Shown here one piece after another: positions 44,111 to 55,227 of a DNA stretch of 64,000 nt. Under the pieces are notes generated by a model that saw only the letters and a program-made list of their open reading frames with translations, was not told the DNA's origin and made no database searches. Position 1 is the first letter of the stretch. Each line of letters opens with the position of its first letter. This DNA is from Dermacentor variabilis (lineage: Eukaryota > Arthropoda > Arachnida > Ixodida > Ixodidae). The DNA lies in contig NC_134570.1 of NCBI RefSeq assembly GCF_050947875.1, forward strand, positions 227,091,265 to 227,155,264, in the 5' to 3' direction. The translations under genes and the position numbers were made by a program.

Positions 44111-44563
44111 TGCTATGCGGGAGTGCAAAACAAACATACGGTGCGCCGTGCGGGGGCGAAGAGGACGAATCTTGGCAAATACCCGCAAGAGAGTCATCAT
44201 CATCATCGACGCCGATTCGGGAGCGTCAGCAGTGGCGCCTCAAAAAAGCGTGGCGCGAGAGTGTGGCCCGTGGCCCGTGGCGTGAGCAGTGCGCGAGGTT
44301 CGGCGGTCGACGGAAAACAGCTTCCTCGCTGGGCGTCTGGCCCAGAGGAGCTATCGCCGCCCGCGCCAATACGCCACACCCGAAGCAACACTGTCGCCTG
44401 CTGGGAGGTTACCTCGCCCCGCTCTTCCGCTGGGCACTGGTCCAGGAGGCTGGCGGTCCTGAACCGGGGCGGTCGAGCGTTCGGGTGAGCGGCCACAGGG
44501 CTACCCCGCCAGCTGCGGACGCGACCCGGTGACTGCGGCCGGCTACCTGAGCCCCGCGACGCG
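44111..44563. other. GC-rich unassigned block
   Basis: Very GC-rich and open in several frames at once, which is what high GC alone produces; no domain is recognised. It joins the Penelope-like element to the minisatellite and could be the 5' part of an element or a CpG-rich island. Confidence 0.3.
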
Positions 44564-44692
44564 GTCCGACCCGGCCGTCCAACCCGGCTGTCCGACCCAG
44601 CCGTCCGTCCCGGCCGTCCGACCCAGCTGTCCGACCCGGACGTCCTACACGGCTGTCCGACCCGCCGGCCGACACTGCTGTCCGACCCCGCT
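44564..44692. repeat. 13-bp minisatellite, ~10 copies
   Basis: The unit GTCCGACCCGGCC is repeated without gaps from 44564 (copies start at 44564, 44577, 44590, 44603, 44616, 44629, 44642, 44655, a 12-bp copy at 44668, and 44680). Copies differ at one to three positions. As 13 is not a multiple of 3, a coding role is unlikely. Confidence 0.93.
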
Positions 44693-44944
44693 GGCCAGCA
44701 TCAGTTCCGCGAGGTCTCAGACAAGGCGACACACGCTTCCGCCGGAACTGTAGGCCAATCATAATCCACCGATCCATAGAGATAGTGTATGTCGCCTATG
44801 AGGCATTGTCACGTGTGTACCGTTATCTGTGTCGTGTACGTCAATACAAGTCCGATGTGTGTTTGTGCTTTCGCGTGCTACTTCTCCCTTTTTCTGGAGT
44901 GATCCGGCCCCAATAACATCACAATGACAGCACAATGCCCTTTT
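44693..44944. other. no recognisable gene
   Basis: Spacer without recognisable features. Confidence 0.35.
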
Positions 44945-45040
44945 TTGTCTCCAAGAAACCTCCAAGTTTCTGCCCCATACGTTAGCACAGGTAGAATGCA
45001 ATGATTCTATACTTGATTGTACACAATTATGTATATATAT
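44945..45040 (-). mobile_element. small RTE-type LINE fragment
   Basis: CCAAGTTTCTGCCCCATACG, TTAGCACAGGTAGAATGCA and TGATTCTATACTT match 34980-35033 (CCAAGTCTCTGCGCCATATG, TCAGCACCGGTAAAATGCA) in the larger RTE copy; the minus strand encodes the LTYGAETW-type motif. Confidence 0.65.
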
Positions 45041-45216
45041 GTACTTTGTATTCACCATCCAGGCCCAGGGAACAAGAAAAGCCAGACACCACTGACCAAT
45101 TTCTGACTAAAAGAATTAATTTTTGACCTTATACATCTTGTTTTTACTGTACATGTCCCTCACCTCCATCCAGGTTCCCAACATGAATATCTAAAAAGCT
45201 TGTGTATCACAACATA

Positions 45217-46529
45217 CAGGATCTGTCCTGAAAGTAATGTCAGTAAATTTATTGTGATGTGACTGTAAGTCAGAGCGGTCTAACTGGTTGAAACTGGTAG
45301 TGACGGAATCCAGCTAAGCAGCGCTCCGTCACTCAGTGTGCTACGAACATCGGGGAGTGTTGGACGGGCCTGTCCGTGACAGCTGTTTTCTATTCTTGTG
45401 CAAGTGAAAATGAAGCGCTCATTAGAACAAAGATATGCCATCAAGTTTTGTGTGAAACTTGGCAATACCGCTGCGGAAACTGTTACTATGCTCAAGACTG
45501 CTTATAAAGAATATGCCCTGTCAGATCGGCAAGTGTTTCGGTGGCACAAGGCCTTTTGGAAGGCCGGGAAGAGGGCGACGACAAGGACTGTGCTGGATGG
45601 CCATCCACAACCACTACGACTGACAATGTGACACGAGTGAGGAAACTGCGAACTCAGACCAACGATTAAGTGTTCGTTTAATGGCCGACATGTTAAACAT
45701 TGCGAAAACTTAAGTTAATGAAATGGTTACAAACGATATCGGCATGCGGAAGGCGTGCACAAAAATGGTTCCAAAAGTGCTCACTGACAAGGAAAAGTCA
45801 CGCCGCGTTGAAACGTGCCAAGAAAATATCAACATGTGCAAACGTGAGCGAAAATTTTTGGACGTCAGTACAGAAGACGAGACTTGGGTATTTGAATATG
45901 ACCCGGAGACCAAAAGGCAATCATCTGAGTGACACACGCACTCGTCCCCTCCCCAGAAGAAAGCCAGGATGAGCAAATCAAAGATCAAGATCATGCTCAT
46001 CGTTTTTTTTTACATCCACGAACGAGTTTGAAGAACCATGAGTTTGAAGAACCTGGAACCACTGTGAACTCCAACTTTTATGTGGATGTCCTCGAAAAAC
46101 TGAAACGCAGGGTTCAACATATCCGGCCGAACATTGCACACAACTGGAATTTGCACCACGATAATGTGCTGGCCCACAGTGCCTTCGTCACCGAATAACT
46201 AGTTAAAGCAGGGGTGCCAACGATCCCCCAGCCCCCGTACAGCCCGGGCTTGGCTCCCCCCGACTTTTTTCTGTTTCCACGCCTCAAAACACCTCTGAAA
46301 GGCAATCATTTTGGGACAGTGGACGTGATCAAAGCAGCTAGCACCACAGCATTAAAGGCCATTCCGGAGGAGCACTACTGCAGCGCATTCAAGAGCTGGA
46401 AGTATCGCTGGAGCCGATCGTATTGACGCAAAAGGAGATTATTTTGAAAATTTTAAAACTTTTTGTAACAACAAATTCAATAAATGATTTTTAATCGCCT
46501 TAATGACATTACTTTCAGGATAGACCCTG
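45217..46529 (+). mobile_element. mariner transposon with complete ends
   Basis: The left end CAGGATCTGTCCTGAAAGTA (45217 onward) and the right end, whose complement reads CAGGGTCTATCCTGAAAGTA, are matching terminal inverted repeats of about 28 bp. TA flanks both ends (45215-45216 and 46530-46531). Length is 1313 bp, normal for mariner. Its transposase gene is on the plus strand. Confidence 0.93.
45410..46425 (+). pseudogene. mariner transposase, frameshifted
   Basis: It starts with MKRSLEQRYAIKFCVKLGNT (helix-turn-helix region), QVFRWHKAFWKAGKRA, then after a shift GMRKACTKMVPKVLTDKEKS, VETCQENINM, DETWVFEYDPETKRQSSE (first catalytic Asp near 45877), KKARMSKSKIKIMLI, LEKLKRRVQHIRPNI, WNLHHDNVLAHSA (second Asp near 46157), PPYSPGLAPPDFFLFPRLK (third Asp near 46260) and LKGNHF. 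The three acidic residues are still readable, but at least three frame changes and stops (after RQSSE and after AFVTE) destroy the gene. An intact protein of about 345 residues would cut and paste the element at TA sites. Confidence 0.9.
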
Positions 46530-48136
46530 TACATGTACCTTGAAGGTATGTATGTGGAAAGCATTTCAACCTCTGCTTGCTTTTCTGGCATGGAATAAAA
46601 CGGCCTTTTGTCTCTAAACCACTTACTTTTAAACTATTCCGTTTCGTTCATTTTTCTAACTTCTGCAGAGTTGCATTTACAACTTTCATGGTTAACCGGC
46701 TCCGTTTTCATTCTTGCTTCCTAAAATATGCCCTCCTGTCATGCTAATTTGGAAGGCCTTCAGTTAGCAATGGGTATTGTATTTCAAGACTATCAGTGCA
46801 TTGTTCCACGAAGGAAACTATTGTTGGAGTAAATTATTGTTCAGCTTGATATCATGATACTGCTGCATGGTTATATAGCTCTGCAAGAGAATGGTCCTGC
46901 CATCCTACCAAGAGTGCATTTCATGCGTATTATGCTTTCTTTTGACATTAGTTTATGAGGCTCACAGATATGTGTCTGTGTCAACAATAACACCTGACAT
47001 CTAATTTTGTGCAACATACACTACATTTAATCAGATAAAAGTTGCATGTTTGGTCTCTTGGACCAGTATGCTCAGTGGTAGGACGTCGAGACCGCAAATG
47101 AGAATGGCTGGCCAAGATCTGTGGTGTATGTCCCGTGTTATGCATCTGACAAGATTTTATGGTGGCAAGAAGACATGTCAGACATGATCTGATCTTTCTA
47201 ATTATTGTGCACAGAGTTATCAGCATGATAATATCCTTAATGCTATAAAGAGTACCTCCAGCAAGCAGTCTATATGCTTATGCCTTTTTGTTGCTTATGG
47301 CAACAAAATCCAACATTCTTTGAAACATGCTAACTTGCTGTCTGATGCACAAAATGAAGAACGCTGCCTTCTCTAAATTTATTAGCAACAAGAAAGCCAC
47401 TCTGCAAGCAATTATATACATACACAGCAACACACACTAAAACCTACAAATGGGAGAAAAAACACAAACTAAGCTAACAATAAAAGAAACCAGACACCCA
47501 ACAAGTGTTACATGTTACTCATGTAGGCACATTCAACCTGAGCTAGAGAGATAGATGGTCGACTCCCGCACTCCTGTGCATGCATCTGGATATATTAAGC
47601 CTCAGTTACTCTTTCTGTATCATAACTATCCCCATGTTTGTGAAATCTGGTGTACAACAGCAAGAACAGTGATGGCTTGACAGGTGGTTCACCTTTCAAT
47701 GATTCTATAAGGAGGATGCATCAACTCTTCCAGCCAATGTACACATTACCACATGAAAGCAGCAGCTTATAAACAGCAGAACACCATACAGCACAAATTA
47801 TATATTTCCCACGTGTTATTAAACTTACATCATTAAAGTACATTAGGATTGGTGCTAAGGCTGGTTCACAATGTATGCATATACTTTAAACAATCATAAA
47901 TAAGGCAGGAGCTTGGAATATGATTGAATATTCTCGGAACTGCTTTGATAATACAAAAGCCAAGGCCTTGTTTTTGGCATCACCCACTCCGATTCGTTTT
48001 GTTTTTCCAATTGAAGCATTGGCAAGGTTTGTGCCATGCGCTTCGACCGTGATTTTTTCTTGTTCGCGCACGGCCATGACGGTAATACAAGAAAATCGCC
48101 CCAGTAACGCAGCGGTCCCTTCCTACTTTTCATGTA
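46530..48136. other. no recognisable gene
   Basis: AT-rich DNA without recognisable domains or transposon ends. Confidence 0.4.
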
Positions 48137-48194
48137 CTTTACCGCAATACATTACGTAAGCTTCACCGCATAACATGACTGTATTGCGGCAAAG
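48137..48194. repeat. short hairpin, TTCACCGCAA family, copy 5
   Basis: CTTTACCGCAATAC (48137-48150) pairs with GTATTGCGGCAAAG (48181-48194) at 13 of 14 positions, with another half-site GCTTCACCGCA at 48160-48170 inside the loop. The flank GCTAATTTTATGGAAC aligns with the flank of copy 2 at 22609. Confidence 0.75.
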
Positions 48195-48424
48195 CTAATT
48201 TTATGGAACTGACATTATGTAACGACCTTTTGTCCTTCTGCTGCTCGCATGAGCATAAGCTCGCAAAACCACAAAATACAAACTTTGCTTGCTGCTGGTT
48301 GATTTTCTAGCTAACATTTCGAGACGTCCACGTTGTTTACACAAAAATCGGTGAAGTTTCTCGCGCTTGTACGCGCTTCAAAAGGCAGCGTGACCACCTA
48401 TAATTAAAGCAGTCATAAGCGGCA

Positions 48425-48590
48425 ACGAAATCCACACAAGGTACATCAACTTCCACAAGGCTACTGGGCAACGCCATCAATAACTGGAACAGGGGCCACC
48501 CAGGAGCTGGCAAACGCTGCGATGACATCCACACAAACCACGTCGCTATCCACAAAGCTATTGGGCAACACGATCAGTCACGGGCACAAG
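48425..48590. repeat. two tandem copies of a ~98-bp unit
   Basis: ATCCACACAA, ATCCACAA-like CTTCCACAAGGCTACTGGGC and the following AACGCCATCA recur as ATCCACACAA, CTATCCACAAAGCTATTGGGC-type sequence and AACACGATCA about 98 bp downstream. Non-coding; possibly part of a larger degenerate array. Confidence 0.6.
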
Positions 48591-48798
48591 TGAAGTCCGC
48601 AAAACACTACATGGGCAGAACTACTACGGCGATACTCAATCACTTCGCCACAAGCTCTCACATTTGACGACATCGAACAGCCACAATTACTTCTCCACAT
48701 TCACGGGCACAGGCGAAGACCGCCCGGGCAGAACGGAAGCACCGATTCAGGGCTGTCGTCGCGTTCATCGCTTTAGCGCCACCTATTTCAAAATAATA

Positions 48799-49748
48799 CA
48801 GTGAACTCTCACTTGAGTGAACTTCAAGGGACCGAAGGAAATAGTTCACTTAACTGAAAGTTCACTAAACTGAATATTCACTAGACCAACATAAGACATG
48901 GCATACAGAGTCAAAAGTATGAAGTGCAATTCATGGAGCAAAAGACATGGCATCCATAGTGTTAGAAATGTGTGAAATGGAATTTGTACATATCAGCAAG
49001 TACAAGGTTCATAACAGTTATAATGCTGCCTTTCTCACTTAGAAAAAAAAATCTGTAATCTTCTTCTGCACTTGTACTTTTAAAGCACAGGAAGTAACAA
49101 AACTGTCCAAAGACTCAATGTTTTTGTACTCTTCTTCTGGCACAGCTTGCTGTTGAGACACGAAGTCTGTCAACTTTCCAATGTACCCTACAACCTCAGC
49201 TAGAGTTATAGGGCTTGAAAGTGGCTCGACAATTGCCTCTTCTTCGTCTTCTTCGCCTCTTCTTCGAAAGACAAAGACGACGACAATGCCACGACTAGCC
49301 GGTCAGAAAAAAAAAAGCACACCACGCGGTTTGTGATGTGAGAGATCGCCGCTTTGCTCTGGTGGCGTTGTAAGCACCAGCGATGTTACTTTGTTTATGG
49401 CCTCCGAGATTACATGCTTGCTCGTTTTGTGCGGGCGATCTCAGAGGCCATGACTCGTTGCCGTTCGTTTTCCGCGACGCCGCTTTGCCCCAGGGGCGCT
49501 GCAGCGCCAGCGACGTTACATTACCGCTGGAGCGGTGGTTTGATGAGGGCGGGCATCGGTTCTGATCGTAAAAATGAGCCTTGGTCCTCTGAGCGAGTTC
49601 GTTAAACTGAAATATTGACTGCTCCAAAACTCTTTAAGTGAAACATTTTTGCATAGAATTTATAAGAAAACTGCCGGGGATATTTAAAAAGTTCGTTATT
49701 CTGAAATATTCGATAAAAACCGACGTTTGTACAACTGAGAGTTTACTG
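48799..49748 (-). mobile_element. pogo/Tigger transposon with complete ends
   Basis: CAGTGAACTCTCA at 48799 and the complement of the right end, CAGTAAACTCTCA (49736-49748), agree at 12 of 13 positions, and TA flanks both sides. The length is 950 bp. The minus strand contains the C-terminal end of a pogo/Tigger-type transposase, so the element is an internally deleted copy. Confidence 0.82.
49039..49270 (-). pseudogene. pogo/Tigger transposase C-terminus
   Basis: The minus strand encodes an acidic stretch (EEEAIVEPLSSPITLAEVVG), then YIGKLTDFVSQQQAVPEEE, IESLDSFVTSCALKVQVQ and KKITDFFF before the stop at 49039. The Glu-rich region, a two-helix segment beginning with PITLAEVV, and a terminal KKITDFF-type tail (as in KITDFFK endings) are usual for the C-terminus of Tigger transposases after the DDE domain. 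The DNA-binding and catalytic domains are absent. It lies between matched terminal repeats with TA flanks, which supports the assignment. Confidence 0.7.
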
Positions 49749-49794
49749 TATACGAAGCCAAGCCAAACCATTATTTAGCGTCTATTTGGGTGAA

Positions 49795-49832
49795 CCTATA
49801 GTGAACTAGAATATTTTCTAGTTCACTATAGG
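49795..49832. repeat. perfect 17-bp hairpin, 4-nt loop
   Basis: CCTATAGTGAACTAGAA (49795-49811) is exactly complementary to TTCTAGTTCACTATAGG (49816-49832) around TATT. The tetranucleotide-rich GTGAACT sequence resembles the subterminal GTTCACT repeats of the pogo/Tigger element ending 46 bp upstream, so it may be a remnant of a second end. Confidence 0.9.
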
Positions 49833-51481
49833 TGAACCTAACGCTTTCGGGCCCCAAGCGTTCGAACGACAAGGGCACTATAACGCTTACCCCCCCTTTC
49901 CACTCCCGCGACCGGGTCGCAGGAACGGCGGCCAACTATGCGACAACACTCGACATAAACTGCAATATACTAGCTTCTGTTTTTGTTTTTCTTTGCTGTC
50001 TTTCAAATATAAGAACCAGAAGAGAAGCGAAATTATCTCAATACAGGGGCATAGCTTAGGACGGCCTAACCGGATGTGTGCGCCCGTCAATGTGGTGACT
50101 GGACGGTGCACACTATACCTTCACTTATGCTCGCGCCAGGCGCAACGCTGTTCACGTTTCATTTGACGCTGATAGTATATGCGCGTGAAAGAAAGAAAGA
50201 AAGGGAATCAGAAAAAATGAGGGTCCGGAGGAAAAAATGCAGATTCTGACAATGGAACGAAGAAAATGCAAATAATGCAAATATGTCATGCAATTACGCA
50301 AGATTGCATCATGTTAGATTAACCTTGCACGTCGACTTTCATTGACACGACTGTCTTTTTAGTTAGCGAGTGAGGAGACCTCGTCCGTAATTTCTTCCAA
50401 TTTGTTTTATATTGCTTTATCAGCGCTACGTGCAGTGACTGGCTATACTCTTATTTTGTCACAGTATTTTGTGAGATTTGTTCTGTCTTCCCTTTCATTT
50501 CTGCCCACTCCTTTTTCGTACACAGGCGTTCTGCCCCGTCTGGTGGCTGTTGCCAGGCCGCTCCCTTTTCCCCCTTCTACGCTGTCTTTCTATGTGTGCA
50601 CACCAAATAACGATACTACTGCAACTGCTGCTTTTTTATTCTATACACATGAAGTGGTACATGTTATAAACATCCCAAGCGCAGTTTCCCTTGCACTGTC
50701 GACATGCGAACAGGGCTTCACAGTCTTTCTACGATGAAACAAATGTAATTAACGAAAAGTTGGAGCGTTTCCCTCTTTAGGAGACCATCGGGGAATTGGC
50801 GACACGTCGGTGAGCAGCAGCTGCAAGTGGGCGAGAGCCTGCCCCCAGGCTCGTTCGTCTGTGCCCGCCATCGCTCCGGTCACCCGCCACCGCATAGCCG
50901 ACCTAAGGCGGAGAGAAGCAAAATCATCATTGGCGCACTGCCACCGACCAGTGCAACGACAGGATTGACGTTTCTGTGTCCGGAAGGAAACGTGATTCGC
51001 AAAACAGAAAATGAAAATCGCCACCGCTGGAACGGCGTATATACTCTTATTTTGTTACCAAGTGACGCTTTGAATCTGATCAAGTGTGTGCCGGTGTTGC
51101 AAAATAACTTGAAACAAGGACCACGGAAAGGTAGGCCAGATTGAAGTAATTAATAATTTCGTACAATGAGACAACTGAAAGAAAGTGATTTACAAGTAGT
51201 AGTCATAGTGTGGACCTTGTGAGAATCATAGGAGCGACGACAATAGAGGGAAAGAAGCGAATGAAGATATAGTATGCATCTGAACACTGACCGCCAAGTG
51301 TACGTGCGCTTATGGGCCAGTTGCGCGGCCTATGCTCACGTGACACCTGCGGTTAAAAGGGGTCCCACGTTGGTTCTGCCAATTTTCCCTTTTCATTGCT
51401 CGTTCGCTTGACATGGTTGTGGCTGAACAAATGGAGTTGCTGGGTGTCTTTTCTCTCGGTTACTCATGTCAGAAAAAAAAG
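49833..51481. other. no recognisable gene
   Basis: A GAAA microsatellite lies at 50187-50204. Frames on either strand at 50402-50737 and 50749-51083 are open for about 100 codons but show no domain that I recognise. Confidence 0.35.
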
Positions 51482-51810
51482 CAAGGAGGAAGGAAATCAA
51501 CTTTATTCGAGGTCCTGCAGGCCACGAGAGCTTTGGACTCTCATGAAGTGGGCGTCTCCCACGACGGAAGCGGGAGGTTGAGTTTCCTGGCGGCGTCGTG
51601 GACCTGCTGGACGGCCCAGAGTTGGGGAGCTAGTTCTTCGCTCCGGATTGCTTCCTCAAACTTGCGCTTGTCCTGTTCGCGGTTTATGTGAGCTTGCGAG
51701 CACGGCCAGAGTACATGATAGCTTTCTTTCAGTGACGTCACTAAGGTCAGCGGCACCAGGGGCGGTAGCCCTCGGCGATTCCCCCCCCGTGCTTCGTGCT
51801 CTCGTTTCAT
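51482..51810 (-). mobile_element. 3' end of an I-like LINE, second copy of the 53.6-kb family
   Basis: The minus strand reads YHVLWPCSQ, FEEAIRSEELAPQLWAVQQV, HDAARKLNLPLPSWE and a stop, followed by a short 3' UTR ending AATAAAGTTGATTTCC. This matches the end of ORF2 at 53.6-53.9 kb (HMLWECRD, LLSSNLTAQLWAVQRAEEAA). Only the last 90 or so codons remain, so the copy is severely 5'-truncated. Confidence 0.7.
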
Positions 51811-52249
51811 GCAACGAACAAGAACTTTGTCCTCATGGCCTGCTTCAGCATGGTGTTTATACGGTAGTTAACGACTGATTATTTTTTTTAAATGTGCAGA
51901 GTAACGAGTGCCCCACACGGCTTTCAGCCCGACATAACATCGAAACCGCACGTTTACGTGGTCATGACTGGTTCACAGAATGCGCAATTTTTTATTGAAA
52001 AAGAACCACTTCCCGAAAAATAAACAGGGCAAACAGTTCTCGCCAGATGAATGTTCAGATTAACATTATAAAAAACAAACATGCATATAAAAGAAAACAA
52101 ATACGAACATTGAGCCCGTAGAAAGACCTGCAGGAGACGACATGTGCAGGCGCACTGTGTATGGCCAGTGTATGCATAGCCACGTGCCGAGCGCGATGCA
52201 TACGTACCCGCGTAAGTGTATATAACAAAAAACAGATTATCCATATTTT
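51811..52249. other. no recognisable gene
   Basis: Spacer of about 440 bp without recognisable features. Confidence 0.4.
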
Positions 52250-53595
52250 ATTTATTTATTTGATACTATCAACCCCGTTCTTGGGGTCATTACAGGGAGG
52301 ATGATGTGTCAAGGATACATGATACATCATTTTCATTCTACATACTGACGCTGTTGGTAGTTAACAACAGCAACAACGAGAAAAAAAGGAGCAAAGAACA
52401 GTAGTTATAGAAAGAAAAGTCAACAAAAATGCTCGTACCAAAAATTTAGTATACATCATCGCGAAAGAAAGTATCTAACGCATTTTCAAATTCGGCAGAG
52501 CCCTCGTTGCTCACAACTGCATTATGAAATCTGTTCAACCCCCCCCCCCCCCCCCATTTCAATCATGTCAGGAAAAAACGAGAAACGAAAAGCATCAGTA
52601 CGTGTTAAATAAGGTTGAATAGCTCTGCTATTGTTTAGACGATCGCATCTCCTTCCTGGAGGTTGTAGATATAGATCCTTGTTTATTTTTGTTCGCCCAC
52701 TCATGATCTTATAAAGAAACCTATGCCTCCGTTCCTGCAGAGGTTCCAGTTCACAAGATTTTAACAAGGCTGTAACAGACTCAGTGCGTTGGTATTTACC
52801 GCATGTGAAACGGACTGCCAATCTTTGTATTCGTTCTATTTTTGCCTTCAGGACTTTCTGATGAGGGGACCACACAACACAAGCGTACTCCAAGACTGGT
52901 CGTACAAAAGTTTTGTAGGCTGTTAATTTCACGCCCCGTGTAGCGCATTCCGGCTTTTTCTTTAAAAAGTATAGTTTTTGCCTTAGAACATACATTATCA
53001 ATGTGTGAGTGCCATTGCAATGTGTGCATAATACTGACTCCTAAGTATTTGAAAGAAGCTGCATTATTCAGAGGATGGTTTCCGATGAATAATGCAGGAA
53101 AGTTCGCTCCTACTTGAGTGAATATGCGTAAATGTTGTTTTGCTATAGTTGATTTCCATGTCCCTCTTTAAACACCACTCATCTAATGCCTAAGCGTCTA
53201 TTCAGATTATTTTGGTCACCTTCGGAACCTATTGGGGAATAAATCAGACAATCAACGGCAAAAAGTTTCATTTTAACAGGCGGTTCAACTAGTGCACCGA
53301 TATCATTAACAAACAACAAAAACAGTATTGGTCCCAAAAAGGAACCTTGGGGAACCCCAAAGTAAACACGCAATGGATTTGAAATGCAATCCTCAATCCT
53401 TACAGACTGTTGGCGCATAGATAAATGGGCCTCTATCCATTTTATTACTTCTTTACCTATTCCTATTCTATCAAGCTTAAAAAGCAATTTCCGGTGAGAA
53501 ACATTATCGAAAGCGTTCCTAAAATCAACCCTTATTACGTCTGTTTGTAGGTGTGCATCCATGTTCAAGTAGAAATAATGGAGCGAGCGTAAAAT
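52250..53595 (-). pseudogene. CR1/L2-like LINE, 3' half (RT palm to tail)
   Basis: On the minus strand: QILRSLHYFYLNMDAHLQTD (53590), VIRVDFRNAFDNVSHRKLLF (motif A), YFGVPQGSFLGPILFLLFVN (motif B), then FAVDCLIYS where YADD or FADD is expected, so one catalytic Asp is lost. After frame breaks the thumb follows: FVRPVLEYACVVWSPHQ, KIERIQRLAVRFTCGKYQ, LQERRHRFLYKIM, DAFRFSFFPDMIEM. A 17-bp poly-C tract (52539-52555) corrupts the last residues. The tail with a GGGGTCATTACAGG region and (AAAT)n end matches the 24.5-kb copy. Its missing N-terminal half is probably the segment at 62.05-63.6 kb, displaced by an I-like LINE. Confidence 0.87.
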
Positions 53596-55210
53596 TTGAT
53601 TTTCAAATCAAGAAGATTTGAGTTCGGCGTCTTTTTAGTGGGTCTTGGCACCCGCCGCAGACGCGGTTCCGAAACCTTGTCTCGAAGCGGCTTCCTCGGC
53701 TCGCTGGACGGCCCAGAGTTGTGCTGTCAGGTTCGAGCTGAGCAGTGCGGTGTTCCATCGCGAGCGGAGGCTGGCGGTGGAAGAGACGGAGTGGTCGGCA
53801 CTGCCCGACTTGTTTGTTAAGTCCCGACACTCCCACAACATGTGCTCTAGTGTGGCAACCTCGCCACACGATGTGCATCTGTTTGTGTGTACATGTCTGG
53901 ATAGATGGCGTGCATGAGTCTGGGGTTTCTGTAACAGTCCGTTTTTAATTGTCTGAAGTGTACTGCTTGTGTCCTGTCTAACCTATTGTGAGGGAATGAC
54001 CTGGTCATACAATCCTCCCATGCCCAGGCGTTTGCAGTACCCCGCGGGGGCTCTTCCTCCGATGCTGCTCGGTGAGTCAGGCCTCGAGCAACGCCGTGAG
54101 CCGCTTCGTTGGGGGTGCTCAATCCAGTGTGTGCCGGGATCAATAGCAAATGCCTTCGGTTATCGACGTCGGCCTCTCCCTGGTGTATGGGAAGTTGAAG
54201 TTGAAGTTCCGCGCCTGTCCTGTGTGTTTCCTTCTTTGTCATTTGTTGTTTGCGCGGTTACATGATGCATTCCAATATCGACCACCAACTAGCCCGCATA
54301 TCCCTGTTAAATATGTATGGGATGTCGCTGGAGGATGTGATACGCCTCTTGCGAGATGCGCCCATTTGCAAAATTGTGAATTGCCGTTTGCGAGTCGCAG
54401 ATCAAGTATGTCGATTTGGTTTGTGTGAGGGCCAGGGCTATGGCCGCTTCCTGTGCCGCTTCGGCATGTGCCGTGTTCACGGTGACGCTCGTGAGGCGGT
54501 TGCCTCGGTGGCTAGTAACTGCCGCCACGAAACTCTTCCTGTCTCGATAGCGGGCTGCGTCGGTGAAGACCGCCTCCTTGTCGTTAGAGTAACGTTTGTT
54601 CATGTGTTTTGCCCTGGCTTTGCGCCTCCCCGTGTGGTGTTGGGGGTGCATGTTGTGAGGCAATGGGGGTACGCATAGTTGCTCGCGTATGGGTCCTGGA
54701 ATTTCTACTTTGATGCCGCGTTGCGAGTGGTACGTGATGCTGAGCTTTTCAAGCACGTGTCTGCCCGGGTAGGTCTTGGATAGGCGCTCAGGTCGCGACA
54801 CTTGTTGCGCCTCCACGAGTTCTTCGAGCGTATTGTGTAGGCCTAGTTTTAAGAGCTTGGTGGTGCTAACTCCAGGCGCAAGTCCCAACGCACATTTGTA
54901 CGCCTTGCGTATGAGCGCTTTGAGCTTGTTTCTTTCCGCAACCGTCCAGTTGTGAAACGCTGCCGCGTACCTTATTTGAGAAATGACGAAGGTTTGTATG
55001 ATTCGGATGACGCTGCCTTCGCGCATGCCCGCGTGTTTGTTGGTGATGCGTCGAATGAGCTGCATCGTGCTGGTGGCCTTTGCCGTTATCATGCCAAGTG
55101 CTTCGCCACTGCCATCCTTGTGTTCTATCATCATTCCTAGTACTCGGATGTTTTCTACTATCGGGATGGGTAGGCCGTTTGATGCCGTTAATTGGATCTC
55201 TTGCTTTTAC

Positions 55211-55227
55211 GGGGGGGGGGGGGGGGG
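55211..55227. repeat. 17-bp poly-G tract
   Basis: It lies inside the ORF2 pseudogene between RT and the thumb region. Similar tracts occur at 33794-33814 (21 C), 52539-52555 (17 C), 39493-39502 (10 G) and 22732-22741 (10 G). Confidence 0.95.

Noticed and set aside
44108..44532. Overlapping open frames of 120-140 codons in a GC-rich block
   Set aside because: Several frames are open at once on both strands, which is a base-composition effect; no domain.
50749..51083. Open frames on both strands taken as a gene fragment
   Set aside because: No recognisable motif; the two strands overlap almost completely, so neither can be preferred.
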